This document shows positions 1-6,647 of a DNA stretch of 13,413 nucleotides, piece by piece. The position numbers were made by a program, and so were the translations under genes. The notes beneath the pieces are model-generated. The model did not search any database. It was not told the DNA's origin and saw only the letters and a list, made by a program, of their open reading frames with translations. This DNA is from JAYODZ01 sp965660195. GTDB taxonomy: Bacteria > Pseudomonadota > Alphaproteobacteria > RS24. Numbering within the stretch: position 1 is the stretch's first letter; each line of letters begins with the position of its first letter. The stretch lies in NCBI GenBank assembly GCA_965660195.1, contig CBFHZM010000052.1:1-13413 (forward strand), read 5' to 3'.

Positions 1-1111
1 CAATGGCTTTGAGCGTTTCTTCCGATGATTTGCGCGTTGCCCAACTCGGCTTGTCGGCATCGATCTGTTTTTTGAACTGGTCAATCGCCTCGCTGAGCCG
101 GCTTGGTAGATCGCCATTCATCGTGCGTTGGAAGCGGTGATGCACATCGGCGGGTTGGTTCTCAAGCCGCTCTTCCCAGGCTTTTACGGCCGAGGCATGC
201 GCGCGACCTGCCATCCGCCACGCATCGAGAATATCCGAGGGAATTTCGAAAGGCGCACTGGTCCATTGTAAATTAGCCCGCGTAGCTTCAATTTCTTCGG
301 CCCCGAGAGGTGCGCCATGCACGCCCGAGGTTCCGGCTTTGTTGGGTGATCCAAAGCCGATTTTTGTCTTACATGCGATCAGGGTTGGACGGTCACTCGT
401 TTTCGCATCATTGATTGCTTGATCGATGGCGGCATAGTCATGCCCATCAATCCGAACGGCGTTCCAGCCTGCGGCTGTAAAACGGGCTAGTGCGTCTCCA
501 GACTCTGCTAGCGAAAGTGGCCCGTCAATCGAGATATCATTGTCATCATACAGCACGATCAAGCGCGATAGTTTCAGATGCCCAGCGAGCCCAATTGCCT
601 CGTGGCTAATGCCCTCCATCAGGTCACCATCCGAGGCGATAACGTAGGTACGGTGATCAACCAGCTCGTCACCGAAGCGGGCATTTAATAGGCGCTCGGC
701 GAGAGCCATACCGACGGCGGTCGCGAGACCTTGTCCCAGCGGGCCAGTTGTTGTCTCAATGCCTTGTGCATGGCCATATTCGGGGTGACCAGCAGTTTTC
801 GAACCCAATTGACGAAAATTCTTCAACTCGTCGATCGTCATATCATTGTAGCCGACGAGATAATGCAGGGCGTATTGCAACATCGAGCCATGGCCTGCCG
901 AGAGAACAAATCGGTCACGATCCGGCCAGGTCGGATGCAGTGGATCGATTTTCAGATGCTTGGCAAATAAAATGGTCGCGATGTCAGCGGCGCCCATTGG
1001 CATGCCAGGGTGGCCAGAATTGGCCGCTTGCACAGCATCCATCGCCAAGGCTCGAATGGCGTTTGCCATGGGACGAAATTTCTCATAACTTTGTTCGACT
1101 GGTTCGGCCAT
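1..1111 (-). CDS. tkt: Transketolase, N-terminal part (gene runs off the window)
   Basis: Transketolase is a thiamine-diphosphate enzyme that moves two-carbon units between sugar phosphates in the pentose phosphate or Calvin pathway, in the cytoplasm. Translating the minus strand from the ATG at 1111-1109 gives about 370 uninterrupted codons to the window edge, a little over half of the usual ~660. Visible family motifs are SGHPG (residues 32-36), GHGSM (73-77), GPLGQG (123-128) and the cofactor/metal motif DGDLMEG (161-167) followed by N191. A further conserved block, KTKIGFGSPNKAGTSGVHG, lies nearer the window edge. The C-terminal half is not in view. A GAGAGG ribosome binding site at 1126-1121 lies 9 bases before the ATG, supporting this start. 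The gene is divergent from the zapA cluster and has its own predicted promoter in the spacer. Identification is firm; completeness beyond base 1 cannot be judged. Confidence 0.97.
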   Translation of the reverse strand, partial: MAEPVEQSYEKFRPMANAIRALAMDAVQAANSGHPGMPMGAADIATILFAKHLKIDPLHPTWPDRDRFVLSAGHGSMLQYALHYLVGYNDMTIDELKNFRQLGSKTAGHPEYGHAQGIETTTGPLGQGLATAVGMALAERLLNARFGDELVDHRTYVIASDGDLMEGISHEAIGLAGHLKLSRLIVLYDDNDISIDGPLSLAESGDALARFTAAGWNAVRIDGHDYAAIDQAINDAKTSDRPTLIACKTKIGFGSPNKAGTSGVHGAPLGAEEIEATRANLQWTSAPFEIPSDILDAWRMAGRAHASAVKAWEERLENQPADVHHRFQRTMNGDLPSRLSEAIDQFKKQIDADKPSWATRKSSEETLKAI

Positions 1112-1397
1112 TTTAAAAAACCTCTCCCGCATACGGGGGCGCGGCATGCGGTCTGACTGCTAATTCTGCGCAAACTGCGCAACTCGTAAGGATCATGGCT
1201 AGACCTAGCGCCATTCGGGCGCAAGATACCGCTCTGTCCACCCAAGTCAATGCCAGATTCGCCCGTTTTTGTGGTTTTTTATCGTCTTAATCTGCGGTGG
1301 TGGAGAGGTTTTTCAACAACTTAGATTTTGGGCCACGGCAGCTGCCCGCCTTGCGGCTCTGAGAGGCTTGGCTTAAACTCTCGAAAAAGGGGTTTTT
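1112..1397. other. Divergent intergenic region between tkt and the zapA pair
   Basis: This 286-base spacer contains no convincing gene. Going left to right it holds the tkt ribosome binding site, two copies of the palindrome TGCGCA three bases apart (1167-1172 and 1176-1181), the tkt promoter (1223-1250), a perfect 10-base palindrome GGCAGCTGCC (1337-1346), a short CCGC/GCGG hairpin (1346-1356), and GAGAG/CTCTC arms (1361-1365, 1378-1382). A plus-strand promoter for the zapA pair must lie here, but the best pair I see (TTGCGG 1351-1356, 16 bases, TTAAAC 1373-1378) matches consensus poorly, so I do not call it. Confidence 0.6.
1223..1250 (-). promoter_or_regulatory. Predicted sigma-70-type promoter of tkt
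   Basis: On the minus strand a TTGACT -35 element (1250-1245, 5 of 6 consensus bases) is followed after 16 bases by TATCTT (1228-1223, 4 of 6). This predicts a transcript starting near 1216 with a leader of roughly 105 bases before the tkt ATG. A small inverted repeat (GCGCC 1208-1212, GGCGC 1218-1222) overlaps the predicted start. A GATTC site (GANTC, the CcrM methylation target of many alphaproteobacteria) lies at 1256-1260, just upstream of the -35. This is a consensus match only; no transcript data were available. Confidence 0.5.
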
Positions 1398-1658
1398 ATG
1401 GATCAAACGGCGCAAGCCTTAGAAAGATTGGTTGATGCAGTGGGGCGCTTGCAGCTTCGTTTGCAACAGCGTGAAAACGACGCAACAGGCAAGCTCTCCA
1501 GCCTCGATCAAGACAATGCGGCGTTGCGCGCTTCTTTGTCGACCCTGAAGCGCGACATGCAGGCAATGGAGCATGCCAATCGGAAAGCTGTTTCTGCGGT
1601 TGAAAAGGCAGAAAAGGCGGTCGATCAACTTATTCAGGAGCTTTCCTCGCGTGGCTGA
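1398..1658 (+). CDS. Small coiled-coil protein coupled to zapA (DUF4164/ZauP-like)
   Basis: This is an 86-residue acidic/basic protein with no signal peptide, no membrane segment and no cysteine. Hydrophobic residues repeat with 3-4 spacing almost throughout: L8, L11, V15, L18, L22, then, after one register shift, L33, L36, N40, L43, L47, L50, M54, M57, N61, A64, V68, A71, V75, L78, L82. It should therefore be a long parallel coiled coil; asparagine at two core positions is typical of dimers. The start is supported by AAGGGG at 1387-1392, five bases before the ATG. Its stop codon overlaps the zapA start by 8 bases, implying translational coupling. Alphaproteobacteria commonly carry a small coiled-coil gene before zapA, and in Caulobacter the ZapA partner ZauP is a coiled-coil protein encoded with zapA. 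A ZapA-binding role in Z-ring focusing is inferred from position and shape; assignment to DUF4164 is from memory of synteny, not a search. Confidence 0.72.
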   Translation: MDQTAQALERLVDAVGRLQLRLQQRENDATGKLSSLDQDNAALRASLSTLKRDMQAMEHANRKAVSAVEKAEKAVDQLIQELSSRG

Positions 1659-2013
1659 AATTGATGTTACAATAGACCGTCGGCAAATTAGTCTAAAAGT
1701 CGATGACGGCCAGGAAGCGCAGATTAAGGTGCTGGCAGACAGTTTGACCGAGCAGATCAGGGATTTACGCAAGCAAACGCCAGGTGCGGTGGATAGCAAT
1801 ATTCTGCTTCTGACGGCGCTGATCCTCAAAAGTGAACTGGCGGCAGCCCAAGAGCAGATGCAGGCCTTGAATGACGCGACGGCCGCTTTGAAGGCGGCGA
1901 ACCAGGCACGCGATACACTAGCGCTTGAGACGGATGCCCGTTTAGCCGCCCAAATTGCGACACTGTTGCAAAGGGTTGACGCACTAGCCGCCAGCACGCC
2001 GAGCGATATCTAA
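1651..2013 (+). CDS. zapA: Cell division protein ZapA
   Basis: ZapA binds FtsZ and cross-links protofilaments in the cytoplasmic Z-ring. The 120-residue product starts with a beta-rich ZapA head (AEIDVTIDRRQISLKVDDGQ), continues with the family segment around VDSNILLLTALILKSEL (about residues 49-65), and ends in a coiled coil (about 62-116). I place the start at the GTG at 1651. It gives the standard ZapA N-terminus, has AGGAG at 1636-1640 ten bases upstream, and lies within the overlap GTGGCTGA with the preceding gene. An in-frame ATG at 1573 would add 26 residues with no resemblance to the family and would overlap the upstream gene heavily, so it is not preferred. The gene is followed directly by the 6S RNA region. 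The family is clear although ZapA proteins are poorly conserved. Confidence 0.88.
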   Translation: MAEIDVTIDRRQISLKVDDGQEAQIKVLADSLTEQIRDLRKQTPGAVDSNILLLTALILKSELAAAQEQMQALNDATAALKAANQARDTLALETDARLAAQIATLLQRVDALAASTPSDI

Positions 2014-2022
2014 ATTAAACGC

Positions 2023-2052
2023 TTGTCGTGACGACGATGGGCGCAGTAAATA
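2023..2052 (+). promoter_or_regulatory. Possible promoter for 6S RNA
   Basis: TTGTCG (2023-2028) and TAAATA (2047-2052) are separated by 18 bases and would place the transcript start near 2058-2060, which coincides with the first base of the long closing stem of the 6S RNA (GGGAC at 2059). A perfect interrupted palindrome, GTCGT-G-ACGAC (2025-2035), overlaps the -35 element. Match to consensus is moderate, so this is a prediction. Confidence 0.4.
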
Positions 2053-2216
2053 AGCGAAGGGACTGCCCGGTTCGAGGATGCATATTACGCTCGGGACCTT
2101 ACGATCCTTAAGGGAGCTGTCCCTGTTTCGGGTTGTGGCCTGATGCACATGGCGCCCACCTACTAATGTAGGTTTCCGAGGATCATGCAAGATACGGCCA
2201 GGGCGGTCCCGCTTCA
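2052..2216 (+). ncRNA. ssrS: 6S RNA
   Basis: 6S RNA mimics an open promoter and binds the housekeeping RNA polymerase holoenzyme, damping transcription in stationary phase. It lies between zapA and the 5-formyltetrahydrofolate cyclo-ligase gene, the classic ssrS position. The ends form a long stem: GGGACTGCCC (2059-2068) pairs with GGGCGGTCCC (2201-2210) with one G-U pair, extended by AAGC (2052-2055) with GCTT (2211-2214) and inward by TGCAT (2079-2083) with ATGCA (2185-2189). An apical arm forms from GGGAC (2093-2097) with GTCCC (2119-2123) and an inner CCTTA/TAAGG. On the 3' side of the central bubble lies the small hairpin ACCTAC-TAAT-GTAGGT (2158-2173), corresponding to the CACCT...AGGGTTC element of E. 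coli 6S. Exact ends are uncertain: if the promoter above is right, the 5' end is nearer 2058. No terminator follows. Confidence 0.85.
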
Positions 2217-2234
2217 AAAAGCTATAGAAGGCGA

Positions 2235-2837
2235 ATGCAGAGCAAATCCGAATTACGCAACGCGATGAGTGAATTCCGCAAGGCCATTGCGCAAGACGAT
2301 CAGCGACAAGCGGCCCAAGCTCTGGCGGCAACGCTGGCTGGGGTTTTTGCGCCGCGGCAGCGTTGTACCATCGGCCTTTATGCTGCGCTCGGAGGGGAGC
2401 TATCGCTGGACGTTGTGATGCGTGATCTCGATGCCGCTGGACATCATATTGCGCTGCCACGGGTCGATAAAAATGAACAGTTGCCTGCTATGTCATTTCA
2501 TCTTTGGCATATCGGGTCACCGCTGCGCACGGGCGCCTTCGGCATTGCCGAACCAAGTGGCGATCAGATTACGCCGGAACTCATCCTGGTGCCTTTGTTA
2601 GCCTTTGACCGAACCGGCATGCGTCTTGGTCGGGGGGGTGGTTTTTACGACCGGTACCTTGAACAGGCGCGGCAAACGCGCGACATATGTGCGATCGGCG
2701 TCGGCTTTGATGCGCAAGAAGTTGAGAAATGTCCAATGGAGTCCCATGACCAACCGCTTGATGCTATAGTGACGCCGTCGAAGATGATTTCGATTCATGC
2801 GGATAAACTCGCCGCCTGTGGTTTTCTCGCGGAGTAA
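2235..2837 (+). CDS. ygfA: 5-formyltetrahydrofolate cyclo-ligase
   Basis: This enzyme (5,10-methenyltetrahydrofolate synthetase) uses ATP to convert 5-formyltetrahydrofolate to 5,10-methenyltetrahydrofolate in the cytoplasm, returning the storage folate to the one-carbon pool. The product is 200 residues, normal for the family. It has the N-terminal basic helix (KSELRNAMSEFRKAI), the substrate-side strand around YAALGGELS (residues 49-57) and the nucleotide-binding signature GRGGGFYDR (132-140) preceded by LLAFDRTGMRL. The start at 2235 has AGAAGG only three bases upstream, which is tight. An in-frame ATG at 2265 would delete the conserved N-terminal helix, so 2235 is preferred. The gene begins about 20 bases after the 6S RNA with no terminator between, and ymdB follows after three bases, so 6S, this gene and ymdB may share a transcript. 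Confidence 0.95.
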   Translation: MQSKSELRNAMSEFRKAIAQDDQRQAAQALAATLAGVFAPRQRCTIGLYAALGGELSLDVVMRDLDAAGHHIALPRVDKNEQLPAMSFHLWHIGSPLRTGAFGIAEPSGDQITPELILVPLLAFDRTGMRLGRGGGFYDRYLEQARQTRDICAIGVGFDAQEVEKCPMESHDQPLDAIVTPSKMISIHADKLAACGFLAE

Positions 2838-2840
2838 GCG

Positions 2841-3653
2841 ATGCGAATTTTATTTTTAGGTGATGTTATGGGGCGCACGGGGCGCGAGGCTGTCGTCGAA
2901 GCCCCTCCGGGTTTACGCAAAGCCCATGCGCTCGATTTTGTTATCGTCAATGGTGAAAACGCTGCCGGCGGGTTTGGTATTACGCCGAAAATAAGTGAGG
3001 AATTATTTGCCGCTGGCGCTGATGTCATCACGACTGGAAACCATGTCTGGGATCAGCCAGAAATTCAGGGCTTTATCGACCAGGATCATCGGTTGTTGCG
3101 GCCGGTCAATTTTCCATCGGGTACACCTGGTGTCGGGTTGGGCTTGTTCGCCGTTGGTGAGCGCCAAGTTTTGGTGGTCAATGTCATGGGGCAGCTCTTC
3201 ATGCAGACGCTCGATTGTCCGTTTGCGACGATCGAGCGAGTGTTATCGGAGACACCTTTGATCGATGTCGCTGATGCCATTATTGTCGATGTGCATGGTG
3301 AGGCCTCGTCGGAAAAAATGGCGATGGGGCATTTCTGTGATGGGCGTGCTTCGCTGGTCGTTGGGACGCATACGCATATCCCGACGGCTGACGCGCAAAT
3401 TTTGCCGAGCGGTACCGCTTATATGACCGATGCTGGAATGTGCGGCGATTACGACAGTGTGATCGGTATGCAAAAGGAAGAATCTGTCTACCGGTTTGTT
3501 TCAAAGTTACGCCGTGGCCGGTTTCAAGCAGCAGAGGGTCCGGCGACGATTTGTGGTGTTTTTCTCATCACCGATGATGCAACGGGATTGGCCACCCATG
3601 TCGAACCCTTTCGCTATGGCGGAAGGCTGGCCAGCGCCCCCATCACAGGCTAA
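2841..3653 (+). CDS. ymdB: YmdB-family metallophosphoesterase (TIGR00282 type)
   Basis: Members of this family are dinuclear-metal phosphodiesterases; the Bacillus subtilis YmdB hydrolyses 2',3'-cyclic nucleotides and affects RNA turnover and biofilm fate. The 270-residue product is full length. The expected metal ligands are in place: D8 in GDVMG, E39 and N40 in NGENAAGG, N67 (with H68) in TGNHVWD, H152 in VDVHGEASSEK, and H177 and H179 in VGTHTHIPTADAQ. There is no signal peptide, so it should be cytoplasmic. It starts three bases after the cyclo-ligase stop, implying co-transcription and perhaps coupling. The physiological substrate in alphaproteobacteria is not known to me. The name refers to the Bacillus family and not to the unrelated E. 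coli macrodomain protein that is also called YmdB. Confidence 0.93.
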   Translation: MRILFLGDVMGRTGREAVVEAPPGLRKAHALDFVIVNGENAAGGFGITPKISEELFAAGADVITTGNHVWDQPEIQGFIDQDHRLLRPVNFPSGTPGVGLGLFAVGERQVLVVNVMGQLFMQTLDCPFATIERVLSETPLIDVADAIIVDVHGEASSEKMAMGHFCDGRASLVVGTHTHIPTADAQILPSGTAYMTDAGMCGDYDSVIGMQKEESVYRFVSKLRRGRFQAAEGPATICGVFLITDDATGLATHVEPFRYGGRLASAPITG

Positions 3654-3746
3654 TCTGGCAATGATTCGTTGCTGTTAGGGTTTGCGCGGAGGCAGATGCG
3701 TCGACCGCGTTGTGGGTTTTGGTAAAAGAATTAAGGACGATAAAGA

Positions 3747-4493
3747 ATGGCTGGACATTCCAAATTTAAAAATATTCAGCACCGAAAAGGCGCACAGGAT
3801 AAAAAGCGCGCCAAGATTTTTGCGCGGCTCGCCAAAGAAATTACCGTAGCCGCAAAACTCGGCATGCCTGACCCCGACGCCAATCCGCGTCTGCGTTCGG
3901 CTGTGCTCGCGGCGCGGGCCCAGAACATGCCAAAGGATAATATTGAGCGTGCCATTAAAAAAAGCGCCGATAAGGACTCGGAAAACTACGAAGAAATTCG
4001 TTATGAGGGTTTTGGTCCTGGTGGCATTGGCGTGATTGTCGAGACTTTAAGCGATAATCGCAATCGTACCGCAAGCGAAGTGCGGGCGGCCTTTTCGAAA
4101 AATGGCGGCAATATGGGCGAGACGGGGTCTGTCTCCTTCATGTTTGACCGCGTTGGCGCCATTGAATATGCCGCCGAAGGTTTGGATGCAGAAAAGGTTT
4201 TTGAAGCGGCGATTGAGGCCGGTGCAGAGGATGTGTCCTCGAGCGACGACGGCCATGAAATTTTTTGTGCGGTCGAAGATCTTCACATGGTGTCGTCAGC
4301 CCTCGAAGCAACGCTGGGTGCGCCGCAGGCTGCTAATATTATATGGCGGCCGCAAAATACTATCGGCGTCGAAGGCGATGAGGCCGAGCAGGTTCTTAAG
4401 TTCATGGATGCACTCGACGAAGTAGACGATGTGCAAAATGTCTATGCCAATTTCGATATTTCCGATGAGATTATGGAGCGCCTGTCGGCCTAG
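3747..4493 (+). CDS. yebC: YebC/PmpR-family protein (TACO1 family)
   Basis: YebC-family proteins are cytoplasmic. They were long annotated as DNA-binding regulators (PmpR in Pseudomonas), while mitochondrial TACO1 and some bacterial YebC proteins act in translation, including on proline-rich stretches. The product is 248 residues, the usual length. It opens with the family hallmark MAGHSKFKNIQHRKGAQDKK and contains the NMPKDNIERAIKK block and the GFGPGGIGVIVETLSDNRNR segment (about residues 91-110), followed by the acidic C-terminal domains. AAGGA at 3733-3737, nine bases ahead, supports the ATG. The 93-base upstream gap probably contains a promoter, but I see no convincing -35/-10 pair; it does contain one GATTC (GANTC) site at 3663-3667. 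ruvC follows after 20 bases, so yebC likely heads the ruv transcription unit, a common association. Confidence 0.96.
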   Translation: MAGHSKFKNIQHRKGAQDKKRAKIFARLAKEITVAAKLGMPDPDANPRLRSAVLAARAQNMPKDNIERAIKKSADKDSENYEEIRYEGFGPGGIGVIVETLSDNRNRTASEVRAAFSKNGGNMGETGSVSFMFDRVGAIEYAAEGLDAEKVFEAAIEAGAEDVSSSDDGHEIFCAVEDLHMVSSALEATLGAPQAANIIWRPQNTIGVEGDEAEQVLKFMDALDEVDDVQNVYANFDISDEIMERLSA

Positions 4494-4513
4494 AGAGGTT
4501 AACCGTTAGCTGA

Positions 4514-5026
4514 ATGAGTGAACATGCCCGCCGCATCATAGGACTAGATCCCGGACTGCAAGTCATGGGGTGGGGCGTCATTGAGGTGGTGCGGGATAAA
4601 CTTACCCATATCGCTAATGGTTCGGTTGCGACGTCGCCGCGCTGTTCATTGGCCGAACGCTTGGTTCAACTAGAGGCTAGTCTCGTGGAAGTAATTGAGG
4701 CGCTGAAGCCGCAAGAGGCGGCGGTTGAAAATACCTTTGTCAATCGTGACGGTGCCGCCACACTTAAGCTGGGCCAGGCTCGGGCGATAACATTGTTGGT
4801 GCCCGCCCGGGCTGGGCTTACAGTGGCTGAATATGCTCCCAATGAGATCAAGAAAGTCGTCACGGGCGCGGGGCATGCGAACAAACAGCAAATCGCAGCA
4901 ATGTTGCGTATGATCTTGCCCAAGGCTGAGCCGGCCAATGAGCACAGCGCCGATGCTTTAGCCATCGCGATTGCGCATGCCTATATCGGGCAAGCCAAGT
5001 TTTTAAAGATTAAGGAAGTGTCATGA
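4514..5026 (+). CDS. ruvC: Crossover junction endodeoxyribonuclease RuvC
   Basis: RuvC is the dimeric resolvase that cuts Holliday junctions with symmetric nicks, guided by RuvAB. The 170-residue product has the RNase-H-like fold signatures IIGLDPGLQVMGWG (catalytic D12), AAVENTFVNRD (E72) and HSADALAIAIAH (H144 and D147). The position that is aspartate in E. coli (D138) is histidine here, as in Thermus RuvC and many other bacteria, so this is a normal variant and not a defect. The start has only a weak ribosome binding site (GAGAGG around 4493-4498, 15 bases away), and expression may depend on coupling to yebC. The 3' end overlaps ruvA by ATGA. Confidence 0.97.
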   Translation: MSEHARRIIGLDPGLQVMGWGVIEVVRDKLTHIANGSVATSPRCSLAERLVQLEASLVEVIEALKPQEAAVENTFVNRDGAATLKLGQARAITLLVPARAGLTVAEYAPNEIKKVVTGAGHANKQQIAAMLRMILPKAEPANEHSADALAIAIAHAYIGQAKFLKIKEVS

Positions 5027-5613
5027 TCGGTGCCTTGACGGGAGATCTGCTGGGGCATCGCGATCAATCCATTTTGCTCGATGTCAATGGTGTCGGCTAT
5101 CTGGTCGAGGTTACCAGCCGATTTTTGGCCAATTGCCCCGAATTGGGGTCGCGCGTATCGCTGTCGATTGAGCCTTATGTCCGCGAGGACGCGTTTCGCC
5201 TCTTCGGTTTTGTGCAAGATAGCGAGCGCCAATGGTTCAAGCTCCTGTTGGGGGTTCAAGGGGTTGGCGCAAAGGTCGCGCTCGCTGTTCTAGGGCTATT
5301 GACCCCGGATGAGCTCGCCGCTGCTATCGCGGCGCAAGACAAGGCCATGATTGCGCGGACGCCGGGCATAGGCCCGAAAGTTGCGCAGCGGATTGTGCAA
5401 GAATTGAAAGACAAAGCGCCCGATCCGCAATTTGAAGTGGCAACTGAAACAGGTGGCGGTGCTCGCGATTTGGAAGATGCTTTGGCTGTTTTGATCAATT
5501 TGGGCTATTCACGGTCGCTTGCCTTCCAAACATTGCAAACCATTCGCACGCAACATGCCGAGGCCGATGTACAACTCTTGATTAAATCCGCGCTTCGGGA
5601 GTTGTCACAATGA
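5023..5613 (+). CDS. ruvA: Holliday junction helicase subunit RuvA
   Basis: RuvA tetramers bind the four-way junction and load RuvB motors for branch migration. The product is 196 residues and begins MIGALTGDL with an OB-fold domain (about residues 1-62). Two helix-hairpin-helix motifs follow: LLGVQGVGAKVALAVLG (75-91) and RTPGIGPKVAQRIVQELK (112-129). A linker and the small C-terminal RuvB-contacting domain (about 148-196, ending LLIKSALRELSQ) complete it. It overlaps ruvC and ruvB by four bases each (ATGA), so the three subunits are translationally coupled. An AAGGAAG ribosome binding site lies inside the end of ruvC. Confidence 0.97.
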   Translation: MIGALTGDLLGHRDQSILLDVNGVGYLVEVTSRFLANCPELGSRVSLSIEPYVREDAFRLFGFVQDSERQWFKLLLGVQGVGAKVALAVLGLLTPDELAAAIAAQDKAMIARTPGIGPKVAQRIVQELKDKAPDPQFEVATETGGGARDLEDALAVLINLGYSRSLAFQTLQTIRTQHAEADVQLLIKSALRELSQ

Positions 5614-6647
5614 ATGATCGCTTGATATCGCGTGCTCGACAAGAAGATGATATTGATGTCGCCTTGCGCCCGAAGACGCTATCGCAATTCATCGGGCAGA
5701 AAAAAGAATGTGAAAATCTCGCGGTCTTTATTGGCGCGGCGCGCAAGCGTCAAGAAGCGCTAGATCACGTCTTATTGGCTGGTCCGCCAGGTTTGGGTAA
5801 AACCACCTTGGCGCAAATCATTGCGCGTGAAATGGGCGGCGGGTTTCGCTCAACCTCCGGCCCCGTGATTTCCAAAGCGGGTGATTTGGCGGCCTTGTTG
5901 ACCAATCTCGAGGCTCATGACGTCTTATTCATCGACGAAATTCATCGCTTGAGCCCTGCGGTTGAGGAAATTCTTTACCCGGCGATGGAGGATTTCGAGC
6001 TCGATTTGATCATTGGCGAGGGCCCTGCGGCGCGTTCGGTGAAAATTGATTTGCCGCCGTTTACGCTGGTCGGCGCAACAACACGAACGGGCTTGCTGAC
6101 AACGCCTTTGCGCGATCGCTTCGGTATTCCGATTTATTTAAACTTTTATGAGGTCGAGGATTTGACGGAAATTATTCGTCGTAGTGCTGGCCTTTTCGGG
6201 CTCGAATTGAGCCCCGACGGGGCGCTCGAAATTGCGCGTCGCGCGCGCGGCACACCACGCATTGCTGGCCGCTTATTGCGCCGCGTAAGAGATTTTGCGG
6301 ATTTGCAGGATGCGACCAGCGTCACGGCGGATATAGCTGATATGGCGCTCAATCGTTTGCATGTTGATCAGCGGGGTCTTGACGGGCTCGATCATCGCTA
6401 TCTGAGCGTTATCGCAGAAAAATTTGGTGGCGGGCCTGTCGGGATTGACACCATTGCCGCGTCATTGAGCGAGCCGCGCGATGCGCTCGAAGATCTCGTC
6501 GAGCCGTATTTGCTGCAGCTTGGTTTTATCAATCGCACGCCGCGCGGTCGCCAGCTCATGCCCGCCGCTTTCAGCCATCTCGGCCTGATGCCGCCAGCAC
6601 AGTCGGAAACGGATTTGTTTCAGCTTGGAGGCGGTGACGGTGACTGA
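5610..6647 (+). CDS. ruvB: Holliday junction helicase ATPase RuvB
   Basis: RuvB is the AAA+ hexameric motor that drives branch migration of Holliday junctions with RuvA. The 345-residue product carries Walker A GPPGLGKT (58-65), Walker B around FIDEIH (107-112), sensor 1 GATTRTGLL (155-163), the arginine finger R170 in LRDRFGI, and the sensor 2 segment RGTPRIAGRLLRR, followed by a winged-helix DNA-binding domain ending near RTPRGRQLMPAAFSHL. Length is normal. The start overlaps ruvA by four bases and has GGGAG about eight bases upstream. The last eight bases overlap the proposed ybgC start. Confidence 0.98.
   Translation: MNDRLISRARQEDDIDVALRPKTLSQFIGQKKECENLAVFIGAARKRQEALDHVLLAGPPGLGKTTLAQIIAREMGGGFRSTSGPVISKAGDLAALLTNLEAHDVLFIDEIHRLSPAVEEILYPAMEDFELDLIIGEGPAARSVKIDLPPFTLVGATTRTGLLTTPLRDRFGIPIYLNFYEVEDLTEIIRRSAGLFGLELSPDGALEIARRARGTPRIAGRLLRRVRDFADLQDATSVTADIADMALNRLHVDQRGLDGLDHRYLSVIAEKFGGGPVGIDTIAASLSEPRDALEDLVEPYLLQLGFINRTPRGRQLMPAAFSHLGLMPPAQSETDLFQLGGGDGD

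Noticed and set aside
952..1245. Open frame on the minus strand across the tkt start
   Set aside because: It overlaps the well-supported tkt start in another frame, covers the predicted tkt promoter and leader, and its product has no recognisable composition or motif.
1573..1650. ATG 1573 as the zapA start
   Set aside because: It adds 26 residues unlike ZapA and overlaps most of the C-terminal third of the preceding gene. GTG 1651 has a ribosome binding site and the family N-terminus.
1984..2460. Minus-strand open frame through the 6S RNA and the start of the cyclo-ligase gene
   Set aside because: It is antisense to a structured RNA and a well-supported gene, with no family features.
3654..4513. 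SOS (LexA) control site ahead of yebC or ruvC
   Set aside because: I looked for the alphaproteobacterial GTTC-N7-GTTC box in both spacers and found none.
4514..5026. RuvC with a missing catalytic aspartate (histidine at the D138 position of E. coli)
   Set aside because: Histidine at this position is found in Thermus RuvC and many bacteria; the enzyme is expected to be active.
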